Positions 1 to 6,590 of a stretch of DNA of 8,161 bases are shown here, piece by piece. The notes under the pieces are model-generated. The model did no database searches. It saw only the letters and a list, made by a program, of their open reading frames with translations, and had not been told where the DNA came from. The position numbers and the translations under genes were made by a program. The first letter of the stretch is position 1; the number at the start of each line of letters is the position of its first letter. This DNA comes from Clostridia bacterium (GTDB taxonomy: Bacteria; Bacillota; Clostridia; Oscillospirales; CAG-272), in NCBI GenBank assembly GCA_017556845.1, contig JAFYMA010000059.1, positions 1 to 8,161 of the forward strand. The letters run 5' to 3'.

Positions 1-276
1 TTGAATTGTAAGTTTTTCTTTTTCTGCTTCTTCTGCTTTTTTCTCGGCTCTTGTTTTGACTTCACCGTTTTGACAGGCTAATTGAAACTGTGCTTTAGCA
101 ATTTCCAATTCTTTAGCCTGTCTTTTTTTGCTCCAGTTATCCCATCCGGCGGGCAACTTCCAAATCGTTGAATAAGGGGTTTTCTGTTTCCCATTTGTGT
201 CATAACCACGTGATACTCGTATTTCATATCCTGTTATTTCATTGCTTTTATTTCTTTTTATGCGTGCACTGGCCAT
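1..276 (-). CDS. Site-specific tyrosine recombinase/integrase, N-terminal part (cut by left edge)
   Basis: The open frame runs from ATG at 276-274 off the left edge with no stop, giving about 92 residues that begin MASARIKRNK. The segment YEIRVSRGYDTNGKQ, then TPYSTIWKLPAGW, then a charged helix with the acidic/lysine run RAEKKAEEAEKEK, resembles the Arm-DNA-binding domain of Tn916/phage-type integrases. In that family it binds arm sites, and a core-binding SAM-like domain normally begins just after a linker like the terminal KLTIQ here. The catalytic domain (R-H-R-Y) would lie off the window, so recombinase activity is inferred, not seen. An in-frame ATG at 282 is possible, but AAAGGA at 291-286 sits 9 bases before ATG276 and only 3 before ATG282, so 276 is preferred. 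GC is about 38% by hand count, lower than the his genes. The gene starts right at the stop of the DUF3267 gene with no terminator between. It could instead be a degraded integrase. Confidence 0.82.
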   Translation of the reverse strand, partial: MASARIKRNKSNEITGYEIRVSRGYDTNGKQKTPYSTIWKLPAGWDNWSKKRQAKELEIAKAQFQLACQNGEVKTRAEKKAEEAEKEKLTIQ

Positions 277-281
277 TTTCA

Positions 282-902
282 TTATCCTTTCTGATCATCA
301 GTTTTATCGTTCATAGGTGTTTCCTTTGAAAACACCGTCATTTCAAGTCCTGTATCAAATACGAGCGTATCCTTTGGCATACGCGTCATAGCGTATGTAA
401 CATATACGTCGCCCACCGCACCCGAAATATTAGTAATCTGTATAATGTATACTATCCAAAACCACTCCGCACTTACAAAAACCGATAATACACCGAGAAG
501 TATTCCGAATATAAGTATCGGAGCAAGGGCAATTATTATATACTCTTTCTTTCCGATATACGTATCGCAAGATGCATATGCATACAACGACTTAAATCCG
601 AATTTACCCCATTTGCCGCTTATAATACGTATAAACACGCCGTGAATTGCCTCGTGCATAATTACGTATAAATACTCTGACACTGCCAATACAGCCATTC
701 TTACGATCAGCATATTCAGATCACCGTCAGAGCTTATACGAAAAAGCGCATCAAACGGTACTATAAACAACATCGGAACTACCATTATAATGCCGACGAT
801 CAAAGCTGCAATATTTATTATAACGGAAAATTTTTTATTCTCGGTAAAGCTTATTTTTTTTATCTCGTTATATCCGTCCGGAAGCATCGGATGGCTTATC
901 AT
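282..902 (-). CDS. DUF3267 family membrane protein, putative zincin metallopeptidase
   Basis: This 206-residue membrane protein has about four hydrophobic segments, roughly residues 27-50, 63-86, 119-142 and 144-165. The second ends in HEAIHG (83-88), an HExxH zinc site, and a late Asp165 in GAVGDVYV could be the third metal ligand. This pattern fits the DUF3267 putative zincin peptidase family, related in layout to intramembrane M50-type proteases. No substrate is known for it and none should be assumed. The start ATG at 902 overlaps the hisIE stop as ATGA, and an AGGAG at 918-914 lies 11 bases upstream, so the gene is the promoter-distal member of the his transcription unit. After the last conserved-looking stretch (DTGLEMTVFSK) there is a hydrophilic tail of about 14 residues that contains an inverted repeat and the integrase ribosome binding site. 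The family call is firm; proteolytic activity is inferred from the motif. Confidence 0.82.
   Translation of the reverse strand: MISHPMLPDGYNEIKKISFTENKKFSVIINIAALIVGIIMVVPMLFIVPFDALFRISSDGDLNMLIVRMAVLAVSEYLYVIMHEAIHGVFIRIISGKWGKFGFKSLYAYASCDTYIGKKEYIIIALAPILIFGILLGVLSVFVSAEWFWIVYIIQITNISGAVGDVYVTYAMTRMPKDTLVFDTGLEMTVFSKETPMNDKTDDQKG
286..291 (-). promoter_or_regulatory. Ribosome binding site of the integrase gene
   Basis: AAAGGA on the minus strand lies inside the last codons of the DUF3267 gene. It is 9 bases upstream of ATG276 and only 3 bases upstream of ATG282, which decides the integrase start in favour of 276. Confidence 0.6.
316..336. repeat. Perfect 7-bp inverted repeat with 7-nt spacer (candidate recombinase core site)
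   Basis: On the plus strand GGTGTTT (316-322) and AAACACC (330-336) are perfect reverse complements around the 7-nt spacer CCTTTGA. The repeat lies in codons about 189-195 of the DUF3267 gene, 40 bases upstream of the integrase start. Paired short arms around a 6-8 nt spacer are the usual geometry of a tyrosine-recombinase crossover site. It lacks a following T-run on either strand, so it is not a convincing terminator. The repeat itself is seen; the attachment-site role is speculative, and a chance 7-bp match is possible. Confidence 0.35.
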
Positions 903-1552
903 GTCGTCATCTTCTCCTGCTTTACCTTCTTGTCAATAACGTGACGGCTTGCAAGCTCTGCCATTATCTCCTCAGGCTTTATACCCATTTGCGCCATAAG
1001 GACCATAACGTGATAGTACAGATCGGCTATTTCGTAAATCGTTTCCTTTTTGTCGTCCGCCTTACCCGCTATTATGACCTCTGTGCTTTCCTCGCCGACC
1101 TTTTTAAGTATTTTATCAATTCCCTTATCAAAAAGGTAGGTCGTGTATGAGCCCTCTTTTTTATTCGTCTTTCTGTCCATTATCTGCGCCATAAGGATAT
1201 CGGCAGAAAATTCGGGATTCTTATCATCCTCGTAAATAATATCGTTAAAGCAGGAGTCCGTGCCGTTGTGGCATGCGGGGCCGTTTTTGATGACCTCAAC
1301 GGTCAGAGCGTCACGGTCACAGTCTGTCGTTATTCTTACAACACGCTGAATGTTGCCGGACGTTTCGCCCTTTCTCCAGAGCTTCTGTCTTGAACGGGAG
1401 AAAAAGCACGTTTTTCCCTCTACAAGCGTTATTCCGAGGCTCTCCTTATTCATATAAGCCACTGTCAGAACTTTTTTTGAAAAATGGTCTATCACAACTG
1501 CGGGAATAAGACCCTTTTCATCATATTTTAATTCATTGATATTCATTTTCAT
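899..1552 (-). CDS. hisIE: Bifunctional phosphoribosyl-AMP cyclohydrolase / phosphoribosyl-ATP pyrophosphohydrolase
   Basis: This fused enzyme performs the second and third steps of histidine synthesis: the C-terminal HisE domain removes pyrophosphate from PR-ATP, and the N-terminal HisI domain opens the adenine ring of PR-AMP. HisI spans about residues 8-112 and shows WRKGETSG (59-66), the metal-binding DCDRD (77-81) and the zinc cysteines 94 and 101 in ACHNG...SCF. HisE spans about 118-205, with KVGEESTEVI (151-160) and EIADLYYH (174-181), whose acidic residues bind Mg. The 217-residue length is normal for the fusion. ATG1552 is chosen over the in-frame ATG at 1546 because GAGGTG at 1563-1558 lies 5 bases upstream of it. 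It follows hisF after 9 bases, and its stop overlaps the DUF3267 start (ATGA). Confidence 0.96.
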   Translation of the reverse strand: MKMNINELKYDEKGLIPAVVIDHFSKKVLTVAYMNKESLGITLVEGKTCFFSRSRQKLWRKGETSGNIQRVVRITTDCDRDALTVEVIKNGPACHNGTDSCFNDIIYEDDKNPEFSADILMAQIMDRKTNKKEGSYTTYLFDKGIDKILKKVGEESTEVIIAGKADDKKETIYEIADLYYHVMVLMAQMGIKPEEIMAELASRHVIDKKVKQEKMTT

Positions 1553-1557
1553 CGCTG

Positions 1558-1563
1558 CACCTC
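1558..1563 (-). promoter_or_regulatory. Ribosome binding site of hisIE, overlapping the hisF stop
   Basis: GAGGTG on the minus strand begins inside the TGA stop of hisF (1564-1562) and lies 5 bases before the hisIE ATG at 1552. A ribosome terminating on hisF would therefore sit on this site, which suggests coupled translation. Confidence 0.65.
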
Positions 1564-2323
1564 ACTGTATTCTCACGTTTATATCATTTTCTTTAAGCAT
1601 TTTTTTAAGCTCGTTTATCCGAACGTCTCCAAAATGGAAGATCGAAGCGGCAAGTCCTGCGTCTACCGTAGGGCATTTATTGAACAGATCGACAAAGTCC
1701 TGCATACATCCTGCACCGCCCGACGCTATTACGGGAATTGATACAGCATCGCATATTTTTTGCAAAAGCTCCGTATCGAAGCCGCCTCTCACTCCGTCAG
1801 TATCCATACTGTTTATAACGAGCTCACCTGCACCAAGCTCCTGTCCTTGCTTTGCCCATTGAACAGCTTCTAACTGTGTCATTTCTCTGCCGCCCTTGAC
1901 AAACACTGCATACTTGCCGTCAACACGCTTTACATCCATAGACAGTACAACGCATTGAGAACCGTATTTTTTCGCAGCCTCATACATAAGCGACGGATTT
2001 CTTACCGCGCCTGAATTGACCGAGACCTTGTCCGCTCCGCATTTAAGCACTCTGTCAAAATCAGATACGTCGTTTATAGCACCGCCAACGGTCAATGGAA
2101 TAAATACGTTTTCCGCCGCCCTCGTAAGCACGTCTGTAAACAGTCCGCGGCCTTCTGCCGATGCAGTAATATCGTAAAACACCAATTCGTCCGCGCCGCA
2201 ATCGCTGTAATACTTTGCAAGCGATACAGGGTCGGAAACGTCCGAAAGATTCATAAAATTAACGCCCTTTACGACTCTGCCGTTCTTTACGTCAAGACAC
2301 GGGATTATTCTTTTGGTTATCAT
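1562..2323 (-). CDS. hisF: Imidazole glycerol phosphate synthase, cyclase subunit
   Basis: HisF uses ammonia delivered by HisH to convert PRFAR into imidazole-glycerol phosphate and AICAR. The 253-residue (beta/alpha)8 barrel has the usual length. The two catalytic aspartates are visible: Asp11 in PCLDVKNGRVVKG and Asp130 in VLSMDVKRV. Phosphate-binding loops are seen as LTVGGAI (77-83) and SGGAG (201-205), with AASIFHFG (225-232) near the C terminus. The start ATG2323 is preceded by a strong GGGAGGA (2337-2331) at 7 bases, which lies within the hisA end. Only 2 bases separate it from hisA. The partner hisH lies just beyond hisA in the same unit. Nothing is truncated or unusual. Confidence 0.98.
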   Translation of the reverse strand: MITKRIIPCLDVKNGRVVKGVNFMNLSDVSDPVSLAKYYSDCGADELVFYDITASAEGRGLFTDVLTRAAENVFIPLTVGGAINDVSDFDRVLKCGADKVSVNSGAVRNPSLMYEAAKKYGSQCVVLSMDVKRVDGKYAVFVKGGREMTQLEAVQWAKQGQELGAGELVINSMDTDGVRGGFDTELLQKICDAVSIPVIASGGAGCMQDFVDLFNKCPTVDAGLAASIFHFGDVRINELKKMLKENDINVRIQ

Positions 2324-2325
2324 CC

Positions 2326-3045
2326 TTATATCCTCCCTGCGATATGCAAAGCATCCTTGAGATCAATTTTGCCCTCATACAATGCTTTGCCGAGAATTGC
2401 TCCGTACATATCCATATCGCAAAGTGCCGAGATATCATCGTTGCCCGTAATTCCGCCCGATGCCACAACATCAATATTATAATCCTTTTTCAGCCGTTTG
2501 TAAAGGGGCAAATTCGTTCCTTTGAGAAGACCGTCCTTTGAAATATCGGTGCATATTACTGTCTTACAGCCCATATTGCAAAGCGTTTCCATAAATTCAA
2601 AGCAATTTACGCCCGAATCCTCCATCCAGCCGTTAACAGCGATCATCTCGCCCTTTATATCTACGCCCACGGCTATTTTATCGCCGTATTCGCTTATCAT
2701 ATTCTTCAAAAAAGCAGTATCCTTAACCGCTATCGTTCCGAGTATTACGCGAAGCACGCCTGCATCAACGTATTTTTTTATCGTTTGCTCGTTTCGTATG
2801 CCGCCGCCTATCTGTATTTTCATACCGGAGTTTTTCACAACGTCCTGTATAACGGAAAAGTTTTTCATTTCTCCGTCCTTTGCGCCGTCAAGATCCACCA
2901 TATGCAGATATTCAGCTCCTGCATTTTTAAATTCGAGTGCCTTTTCCAGAGCGTTTGAGGAATACACCTTCATCTGCCCGTAGTCACCCTTCGTAAGACG
3001 GACTACCTTTCCGTCCTTAATATCGGTTGCGGGAAAAATTATCAT
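2326..3045 (-). CDS. hisA: ProFAR isomerase (phosphoribosylformimino-AICAR-P isomerase)
   Basis: HisA performs the Amadori-type isomerisation of ProFAR to PRFAR, the substrate of HisHF. The 239-residue protein is a (beta/alpha)8 barrel homologous to HisF. It shows the general base Asp8 in PATDIKDGKVVRL and the general acid Asp129 in GVDIKG. Other matches are QIGGGIR (78-84), the loop TDISKDG (166-172), SGGIT (196-200) and AILGKALYEG (216-225). ATG3045 follows the hisH stop after a single base, and a GGAG at 3059-3056 lies 10 bases upstream inside hisH. The protein is full length with both catalytic aspartates, so it should be active. Dual HisA/TrpF (PriA) function is known in Actinobacteria but has no support here. 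Confidence 0.98.
   Translation of the reverse strand: MIIFPATDIKDGKVVRLTKGDYGQMKVYSSNALEKALEFKNAGAEYLHMVDLDGAKDGEMKNFSVIQDVVKNSGMKIQIGGGIRNEQTIKKYVDAGVLRVILGTIAVKDTAFLKNMISEYGDKIAVGVDIKGEMIAVNGWMEDSGVNCFEFMETLCNMGCKTVICTDISKDGLLKGTNLPLYKRLKKDYNIDVVASGGITGNDDISALCDMDMYGAILGKALYEGKIDLKDALHIAGRI
2331..2337 (-). promoter_or_regulatory. Strong ribosome binding site of hisF
   Basis: GGGAGGA on the minus strand lies 7 bases upstream of the hisF ATG at 2323, within the last codons of hisA. It is one of the best Shine-Dalgarno matches in the window. Confidence 0.75.
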
Positions 3046-3046
3046 C

Positions 3047-3661
3047 TTATTTCAACTCCGTAAACGCCTTTAAAATTTCAAGTCCGTATTTACCGCTTTT
3101 TTCGGGATGGTACTGTGTTCCCATTACCCTGCCGCATTTTGCCGACGCCGTGACCTGAATGCCGTATTCGGTAGTAGCGGTAACGTATTTTTCATCCGTT
3201 TTTGCATAAAACGAATGAACGAAATAAACGTGCGTATTGTTATCGGTATACTTATACAGATCGTCCTTGCCGCCCGTAATATTCAAAGCATTCCAGCCGA
3301 TCTGCGGAATTTTAAGCTCATCGGGAACAGCGCCCTTCAACGGCACGATGCTGCCCGGAATAAGACCGAGTCCCTCGTGCTCACCGAATTCGTAGCTTTT
3401 TTCAAAAAGCATCTGCATACCGAGGCATATACCCATTATGTACTTTCCGTTTTCAGCCTCCTGCTTTATCACCTTGTCAAGCCCGCTTGATGCAAGCTTT
3501 TTTGATGCATCCTCAAACGCACCGACACCGGGCAGGATTATCCTCTGAGCCTTTCTTATAACGTCGGCATCGCCGGAAACTATGCTTTCCGCTCCTATAT
3601 ACGCAAGAGAGCTTTTGAGCGAAAACAGATTTCCTACGCCGTAATCTATTATAACAGTCAT
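3047..3661 (-). CDS. hisH: Imidazole glycerol phosphate synthase, glutamine amidotransferase subunit
   Basis: HisH hydrolyses glutamine and channels the ammonia into the HisF barrel. It is a 204-residue class I (triad) glutamine amidotransferase of normal length. The nucleophile Cys79 sits in MGICLGMQ, and the rest of the triad is His185 and Glu187 in QYHPEKSG. The oxyanion-region motif LPGVGAF is at 43-49, and HVYFVHSFYA at 144-153 is typical of HisH rather than other amidotransferases. The start ATG directly abuts the hisB stop (TAAATG), with GGGG at 3673-3670 lying 8 bases upstream. HisA lies between HisH and its partner HisF, a common order in his operons. Confidence 0.98.
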   Translation of the reverse strand: MTVIIDYGVGNLFSLKSSLAYIGAESIVSGDADVIRKAQRIILPGVGAFEDASKKLASSGLDKVIKQEAENGKYIMGICLGMQMLFEKSYEFGEHEGLGLIPGSIVPLKGAVPDELKIPQIGWNALNITGGKDDLYKYTDNNTHVYFVHSFYAKTDEKYVTATTEYGIQVTASAKCGRVMGTQYHPEKSGKYGLEILKAFTELK

Positions 3662-4249
3662 TTACAGTACCCCTTTTGTTGACGGTATGCGGCGATCTGA
3701 TGTATCGCATATACGGCAAGCAGAGCTGAGAACTCGTGCAAACGCCTTGAAAATGCCCTCTATTATGTGGTGGGAATTTTCCCCATCAAGCATTTTGATG
3801 TGCAGAGTGATACCGCTGCATCTGACGAACGCTTCAAAAAACTCACGCACAAGCTCACAGTCGAACGTACCGACCTTTTCGGTAGGCGTCGTGACGTTGT
3901 ACGAAAGATGAGCTCTGCCGCTTATATCGATCGCACACATTATAAGCGCTTCGTCCATAGGCAGAATAATATCCGCATAGCGTGATATTCCCGCCTTATT
4001 ACCGAGAGCATCGGCAAACGCTTTACCTAACGCAATGCCGATATCCTCACAGCTGTGGTGATCGTCCACCTGAACGTCTCCATTGCAGGAAAGATCAAGG
4101 TCAAATCCGCCGTGACAAGCAAAAAGGCACATCATATGGTCAAAAAATCCAACGCCTGTATTTATATTGAATTTTCCGCTGCCGTCAATGTTCAATTTTA
4201 CGGAAATATCGGTTTCCGCCGTTTTTCTGGTCAGTTCAGCGTTTCTCAT
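3662..4249 (-). CDS. hisB: Imidazoleglycerol-phosphate dehydratase (monofunctional)
   Basis: HisB removes water from imidazole-glycerol phosphate to give imidazole-acetol phosphate, using two Mn ions. The 195-residue protein contains only the IGPD domain. It shows FFDHM (35-39), the metal ligands of DDHHSCED (62-69), the second metal motif ENSHHIIEGIFKA (157-169) and the conserved C-terminal PSTKGVL. There is no N-terminal HAD phosphatase domain of the enteric HisB type, so histidinol-phosphate dephosphorylation must be done elsewhere. ATG4249 overlaps the hisC stop as ATGA, and GGAGG at 4259-4255 is 5 bases upstream. The next gene, hisH, begins with no gap. Confidence 0.98.
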   Translation of the reverse strand: MRNAELTRKTAETDISVKLNIDGSGKFNINTGVGFFDHMMCLFACHGGFDLDLSCNGDVQVDDHHSCEDIGIALGKAFADALGNKAGISRYADIILPMDEALIMCAIDISGRAHLSYNVTTPTEKVGTFDCELVREFFEAFVRCSGITLHIKMLDGENSHHIIEGIFKAFARVLSSACRICDTSDRRIPSTKGVL

Positions 4250-5313
4250 AACGCCCTCCGTGCTTTTAATATTTCTTTTGTAACGCTTACAAGCGTTTGT
4301 ATATCCTCTTGCGTGCCTATGGATATTCTCACAAAATTACTTATACGGGGTGTTGAAAAATGACGGACGAGAATACCGTGAGATCTCAACTCCTCATACA
4401 GCTCTTTTCCCGAAATATCGCTGTGAGATGCAAAAATAAAGTTTGCTTTTGAATCGGTGATTTCAAAGCCGAGAGCTTTGTATTCACCGATAAGATACTC
4501 TCTGGTACAGATTATCTTTTTTGCATTTTGCATATAATATCCGTCGTTTCGTATTGCCTCGACTCCGCAAGCCTGAGTCATACGGTTGACGTTATAAGGA
4601 TTCGTCGAATACTTTATTTTTTCAAGATCCTGTATTATTTTTTCGTTTGCAAAGCAAAATCCGAGTCTGCCGCCTGCAAGGCTTCTTGATTTTGAGAACG
4701 TCATACAAACAACGATATTATCATATTTTTTCACAAGCTCAACTGAGCTTTCACCGCCAAAATCGACATAAGCCTCGTCTATAAGAACGATATTGTCCTT
4801 ATTTGATGATACTATCTGTTCAATTTCGTTTTTTGTAAGACAAATTCCCGTAGGGGCGTTAGGGTTTGCAATTACGATGTTTTTATTAATCGCAACGTAA
4901 TCGTTATGATCTATTGACAGATCATCCTTAAGCGGTATTTCTTCTGCGTCAGCGCCGAACAGCTGCGCATATACAGGATAAAATCCGTAGCTTATCTGAG
5001 GATATGCAACCTTTCTGTCCGAGCAGAACGCCATAAAGAAAAACTCAAGTATCTCATCAGAGCCGTTTGAAACGAAAACGTTTTCATACTCTGTGCCGTA
5101 ACGCTCCGCAAGAGCTTTTTTAAGCTCCTTTGCCTGAGGGTCGGAATACAGATTAAGAAGCTCTGACTGCTCCTTTGCCGCCGTTATTACGTTTTCCGAC
5201 GGCGGATACGGAGATTCGTTCGTGTTAAGCTTTATAAATTTCATTCCCTGCGGCTGCTCGCCCGGGGTATACTCCTTCAACGGAGCGTATTTATCACACA
5301 AAAAACGTGACAT
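4246..5313 (-). CDS. hisC: Histidinol-phosphate aminotransferase
   Basis: HisC is a PLP enzyme of the class I/II (fold type I) aminotransferases. It moves the amino group of glutamate to imidazole-acetol phosphate to form histidinol phosphate. The 355-residue protein shows LNTNESPYPPS (29-39), VSNGSDE (81-87), NPNAPTG (150-156) and DEAYVDF (179-185). The Schiff-base lysine is Lys208 in TFSKSRSLAGGRLG, and the substrate carboxylate/phosphate arginine is Arg329 in FVRISIG. Its start ATG shares one base with the hisD stop (TAATG), and no strong Shine-Dalgarno site is visible, so translation may depend on coupling. It could also serve aromatic amino acid transamination, but the operon setting makes histidine synthesis the clear role. 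Confidence 0.97.
   Translation of the reverse strand: MSRFLCDKYAPLKEYTPGEQPQGMKFIKLNTNESPYPPSENVITAAKEQSELLNLYSDPQAKELKKALAERYGTEYENVFVSNGSDEILEFFFMAFCSDRKVAYPQISYGFYPVYAQLFGADAEEIPLKDDLSIDHNDYVAINKNIVIANPNAPTGICLTKNEIEQIVSSNKDNIVLIDEAYVDFGGESSVELVKKYDNIVVCMTFSKSRSLAGGRLGFCFANEKIIQDLEKIKYSTNPYNVNRMTQACGVEAIRNDGYYMQNAKKIICTREYLIGEYKALGFEITDSKANFIFASHSDISGKELYEELRSHGILVRHFSTPRISNFVRISIGTQEDIQTLVSVTKEILKARRAL
4255..4259 (-). promoter_or_regulatory. Ribosome binding site of hisB
   Basis: GGAGG on the minus strand lies inside the last codons of hisC, 5 bases before the hisB ATG at 4249. Together with the ATGA overlap it supports that start. Confidence 0.7.
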
Positions 5314-6590
5314 TATTTCTTTTCCATCCTTTTTGTAACAGCGCGGGCATGCGCGGAAAGTCCTTCCTTTTCCGCAAAATATGCAATGCTCTCGCCCTCA
5401 GCCATAAGTGCATCTTCAGAGTAGTAAATGAATTGAGTCGTCTTAACGAAATCATCGACCGAGAGGGGCGAGGAAAATCTTGCCGTACCGCTCGTCGGCA
5501 GTGTGTGGTTCGTGCCTGCAAAGTAGTCTCCTACCGACTCGGGCGTATTTCTTCCAAGAAATACTGAGCCTGCGTTTTTAACGAGGTCAAGAATTGCAAA
5601 CGGATCGTCAACGCACAATTCAAGATGCTCGGGAGCTATCATATTTGCTATCTGCACTGCCTTTTCTATGCTTTCCGTAACTATTATTCTGCCGTGTTCC
5701 TCTATCGAAAATGACGCTATTTCGTTTCTTGGAAGCTCGGCTATCTGCCTTTCAAGCTCACTGCTTACCTTTTTCGCAAGATCCATACTTTCAGTTATAA
5801 GAATTGCTGCTGCAAGCTTATCGTGCTCTGCCTGAGAAAGCATATCGGCAGCAACAAGCTCGGGATCTGAATTTTTATCGGCAACAACGAGTATTTCGGA
5901 CGGGCCGGCGATCATATCAATGTCGCATATACCTCTCACCTTTGCCTTTGCAGTAGCCACATAGATATTTCCGGGGCCTACTATCTTATCTACGGCAGGT
6001 ACGCTTTCAGTTCCGTATGCCATAGCGGCAATAGCCTGCGCACCTCCCATTTTAAAGATCTTGTCAACACCTGCTATATGAGCCGCTGCAAGTATAACGG
6101 GCGGTATTTTTCCGTCACTTTTCGGAGGTGTTGCCATTATTATCTGTCCCACGTTTGCAAGCTTTGCGGGAATACAGTTCATAAGAACGGTTGACGGGTA
6201 GCTTGCCGTGCCGCCCGGAACGTACAGACCGACTTTCGAAAGAGGTATTACCTTCTGCCCCAGAACGACGCCCTTACGGCTGTTGGAAACGAAATCTCCT
6301 CGTATCTGACGCTTATGGAAATCACGTATATTTTCAGATGCCTGCTTGATTATCTGTATGAATTTTTCATCAACAGACTGCATAGCCTGCTGTATTTCCT
6401 CTTGCGATACCTCAACACAGTCAATATCCGCCTTATCGAACAGCTTTGCATATTCGATTATCGCTTTATCGCCGTTTTCCTTTACGTTTGCAAGAACAGC
6501 ATCGACTGCGGGTGCAACGTTGTCCGGTGCCTGTACTCTGCAAAGTATCTCTTCCTTCGTTACATTCTCTGAATTAAGTATCTTGATCAT
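5313..6590 (-). CDS. hisD: Histidinol dehydrogenase
   Basis: HisD catalyses the last two steps, oxidising L-histidinol via histidinal to L-histidine with two NAD, at a zinc site. The 425-residue length is usual. By analogy with the E. coli enzyme, the zinc ligands are Gln253 and His256 in LSQAEHD, Asp355 in SVGDYFAG and His414 in LSAHARAV. The catalytic pair is Glu321-His322 in APEHLEL. Other family motifs are YVPGGTASYPS (123-133), GGAQAIAA (182-189), VGPGNIYVA (204-212) and GTNHTLPT (359-366). The start overlaps the hisG stop as ATGA with only a weak purine-rich stretch upstream, suggesting translational coupling. All key residues are present. Confidence 0.98.
   Translation of the reverse strand: MIKILNSENVTKEEILCRVQAPDNVAPAVDAVLANVKENGDKAIIEYAKLFDKADIDCVEVSQEEIQQAMQSVDEKFIQIIKQASENIRDFHKRQIRGDFVSNSRKGVVLGQKVIPLSKVGLYVPGGTASYPSTVLMNCIPAKLANVGQIIMATPPKSDGKIPPVILAAAHIAGVDKIFKMGGAQAIAAMAYGTESVPAVDKIVGPGNIYVATAKAKVRGICDIDMIAGPSEILVVADKNSDPELVAADMLSQAEHDKLAAAILITESMDLAKKVSSELERQIAELPRNEIASFSIEEHGRIIVTESIEKAVQIANMIAPEHLELCVDDPFAILDLVKNAGSVFLGRNTPESVGDYFAGTNHTLPTSGTARFSSPLSVDDFVKTTQFIYYSEDALMAEGESIAYFAEKEGLSAHARAVTKRMEKK

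Noticed and set aside
277..282. ATG at 282 as the integrase start
   Set aside because: It is only 3 bases from AAAGGA. ATG276 has proper spacing and gives a family-like MASARI start. The earlier ATG remains possible.
316..336. Intrinsic terminator at the end of the his operon
   Set aside because: The stem is only 7 bp with no T-run on either strand, and it lies inside coding sequence before the gene's stop.
445..645. Plus-strand open frames across the window, such as 445-645, 2522-2983, 3107-3490 and 7188-7730
   Set aside because: They lie antisense to clearly conserved his or zincin genes, have no recognisable domains, and are best explained as shadows of the real frames.
2326..3045. PriA-type bifunctional HisA/TrpF
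   Set aside because: The surrounding genes are a Firmicute-like his operon, and nothing in the sequence points to dual specificity.
5294..5521. Minus-strand open frames in alternative frames inside hisD, hisA, hisH and hisG (for example 5294-5521, 2292-2474, 3513-3719, 6808-7005)
   Set aside because: They overlap intact, full-length enzymes in another frame and show no family features.
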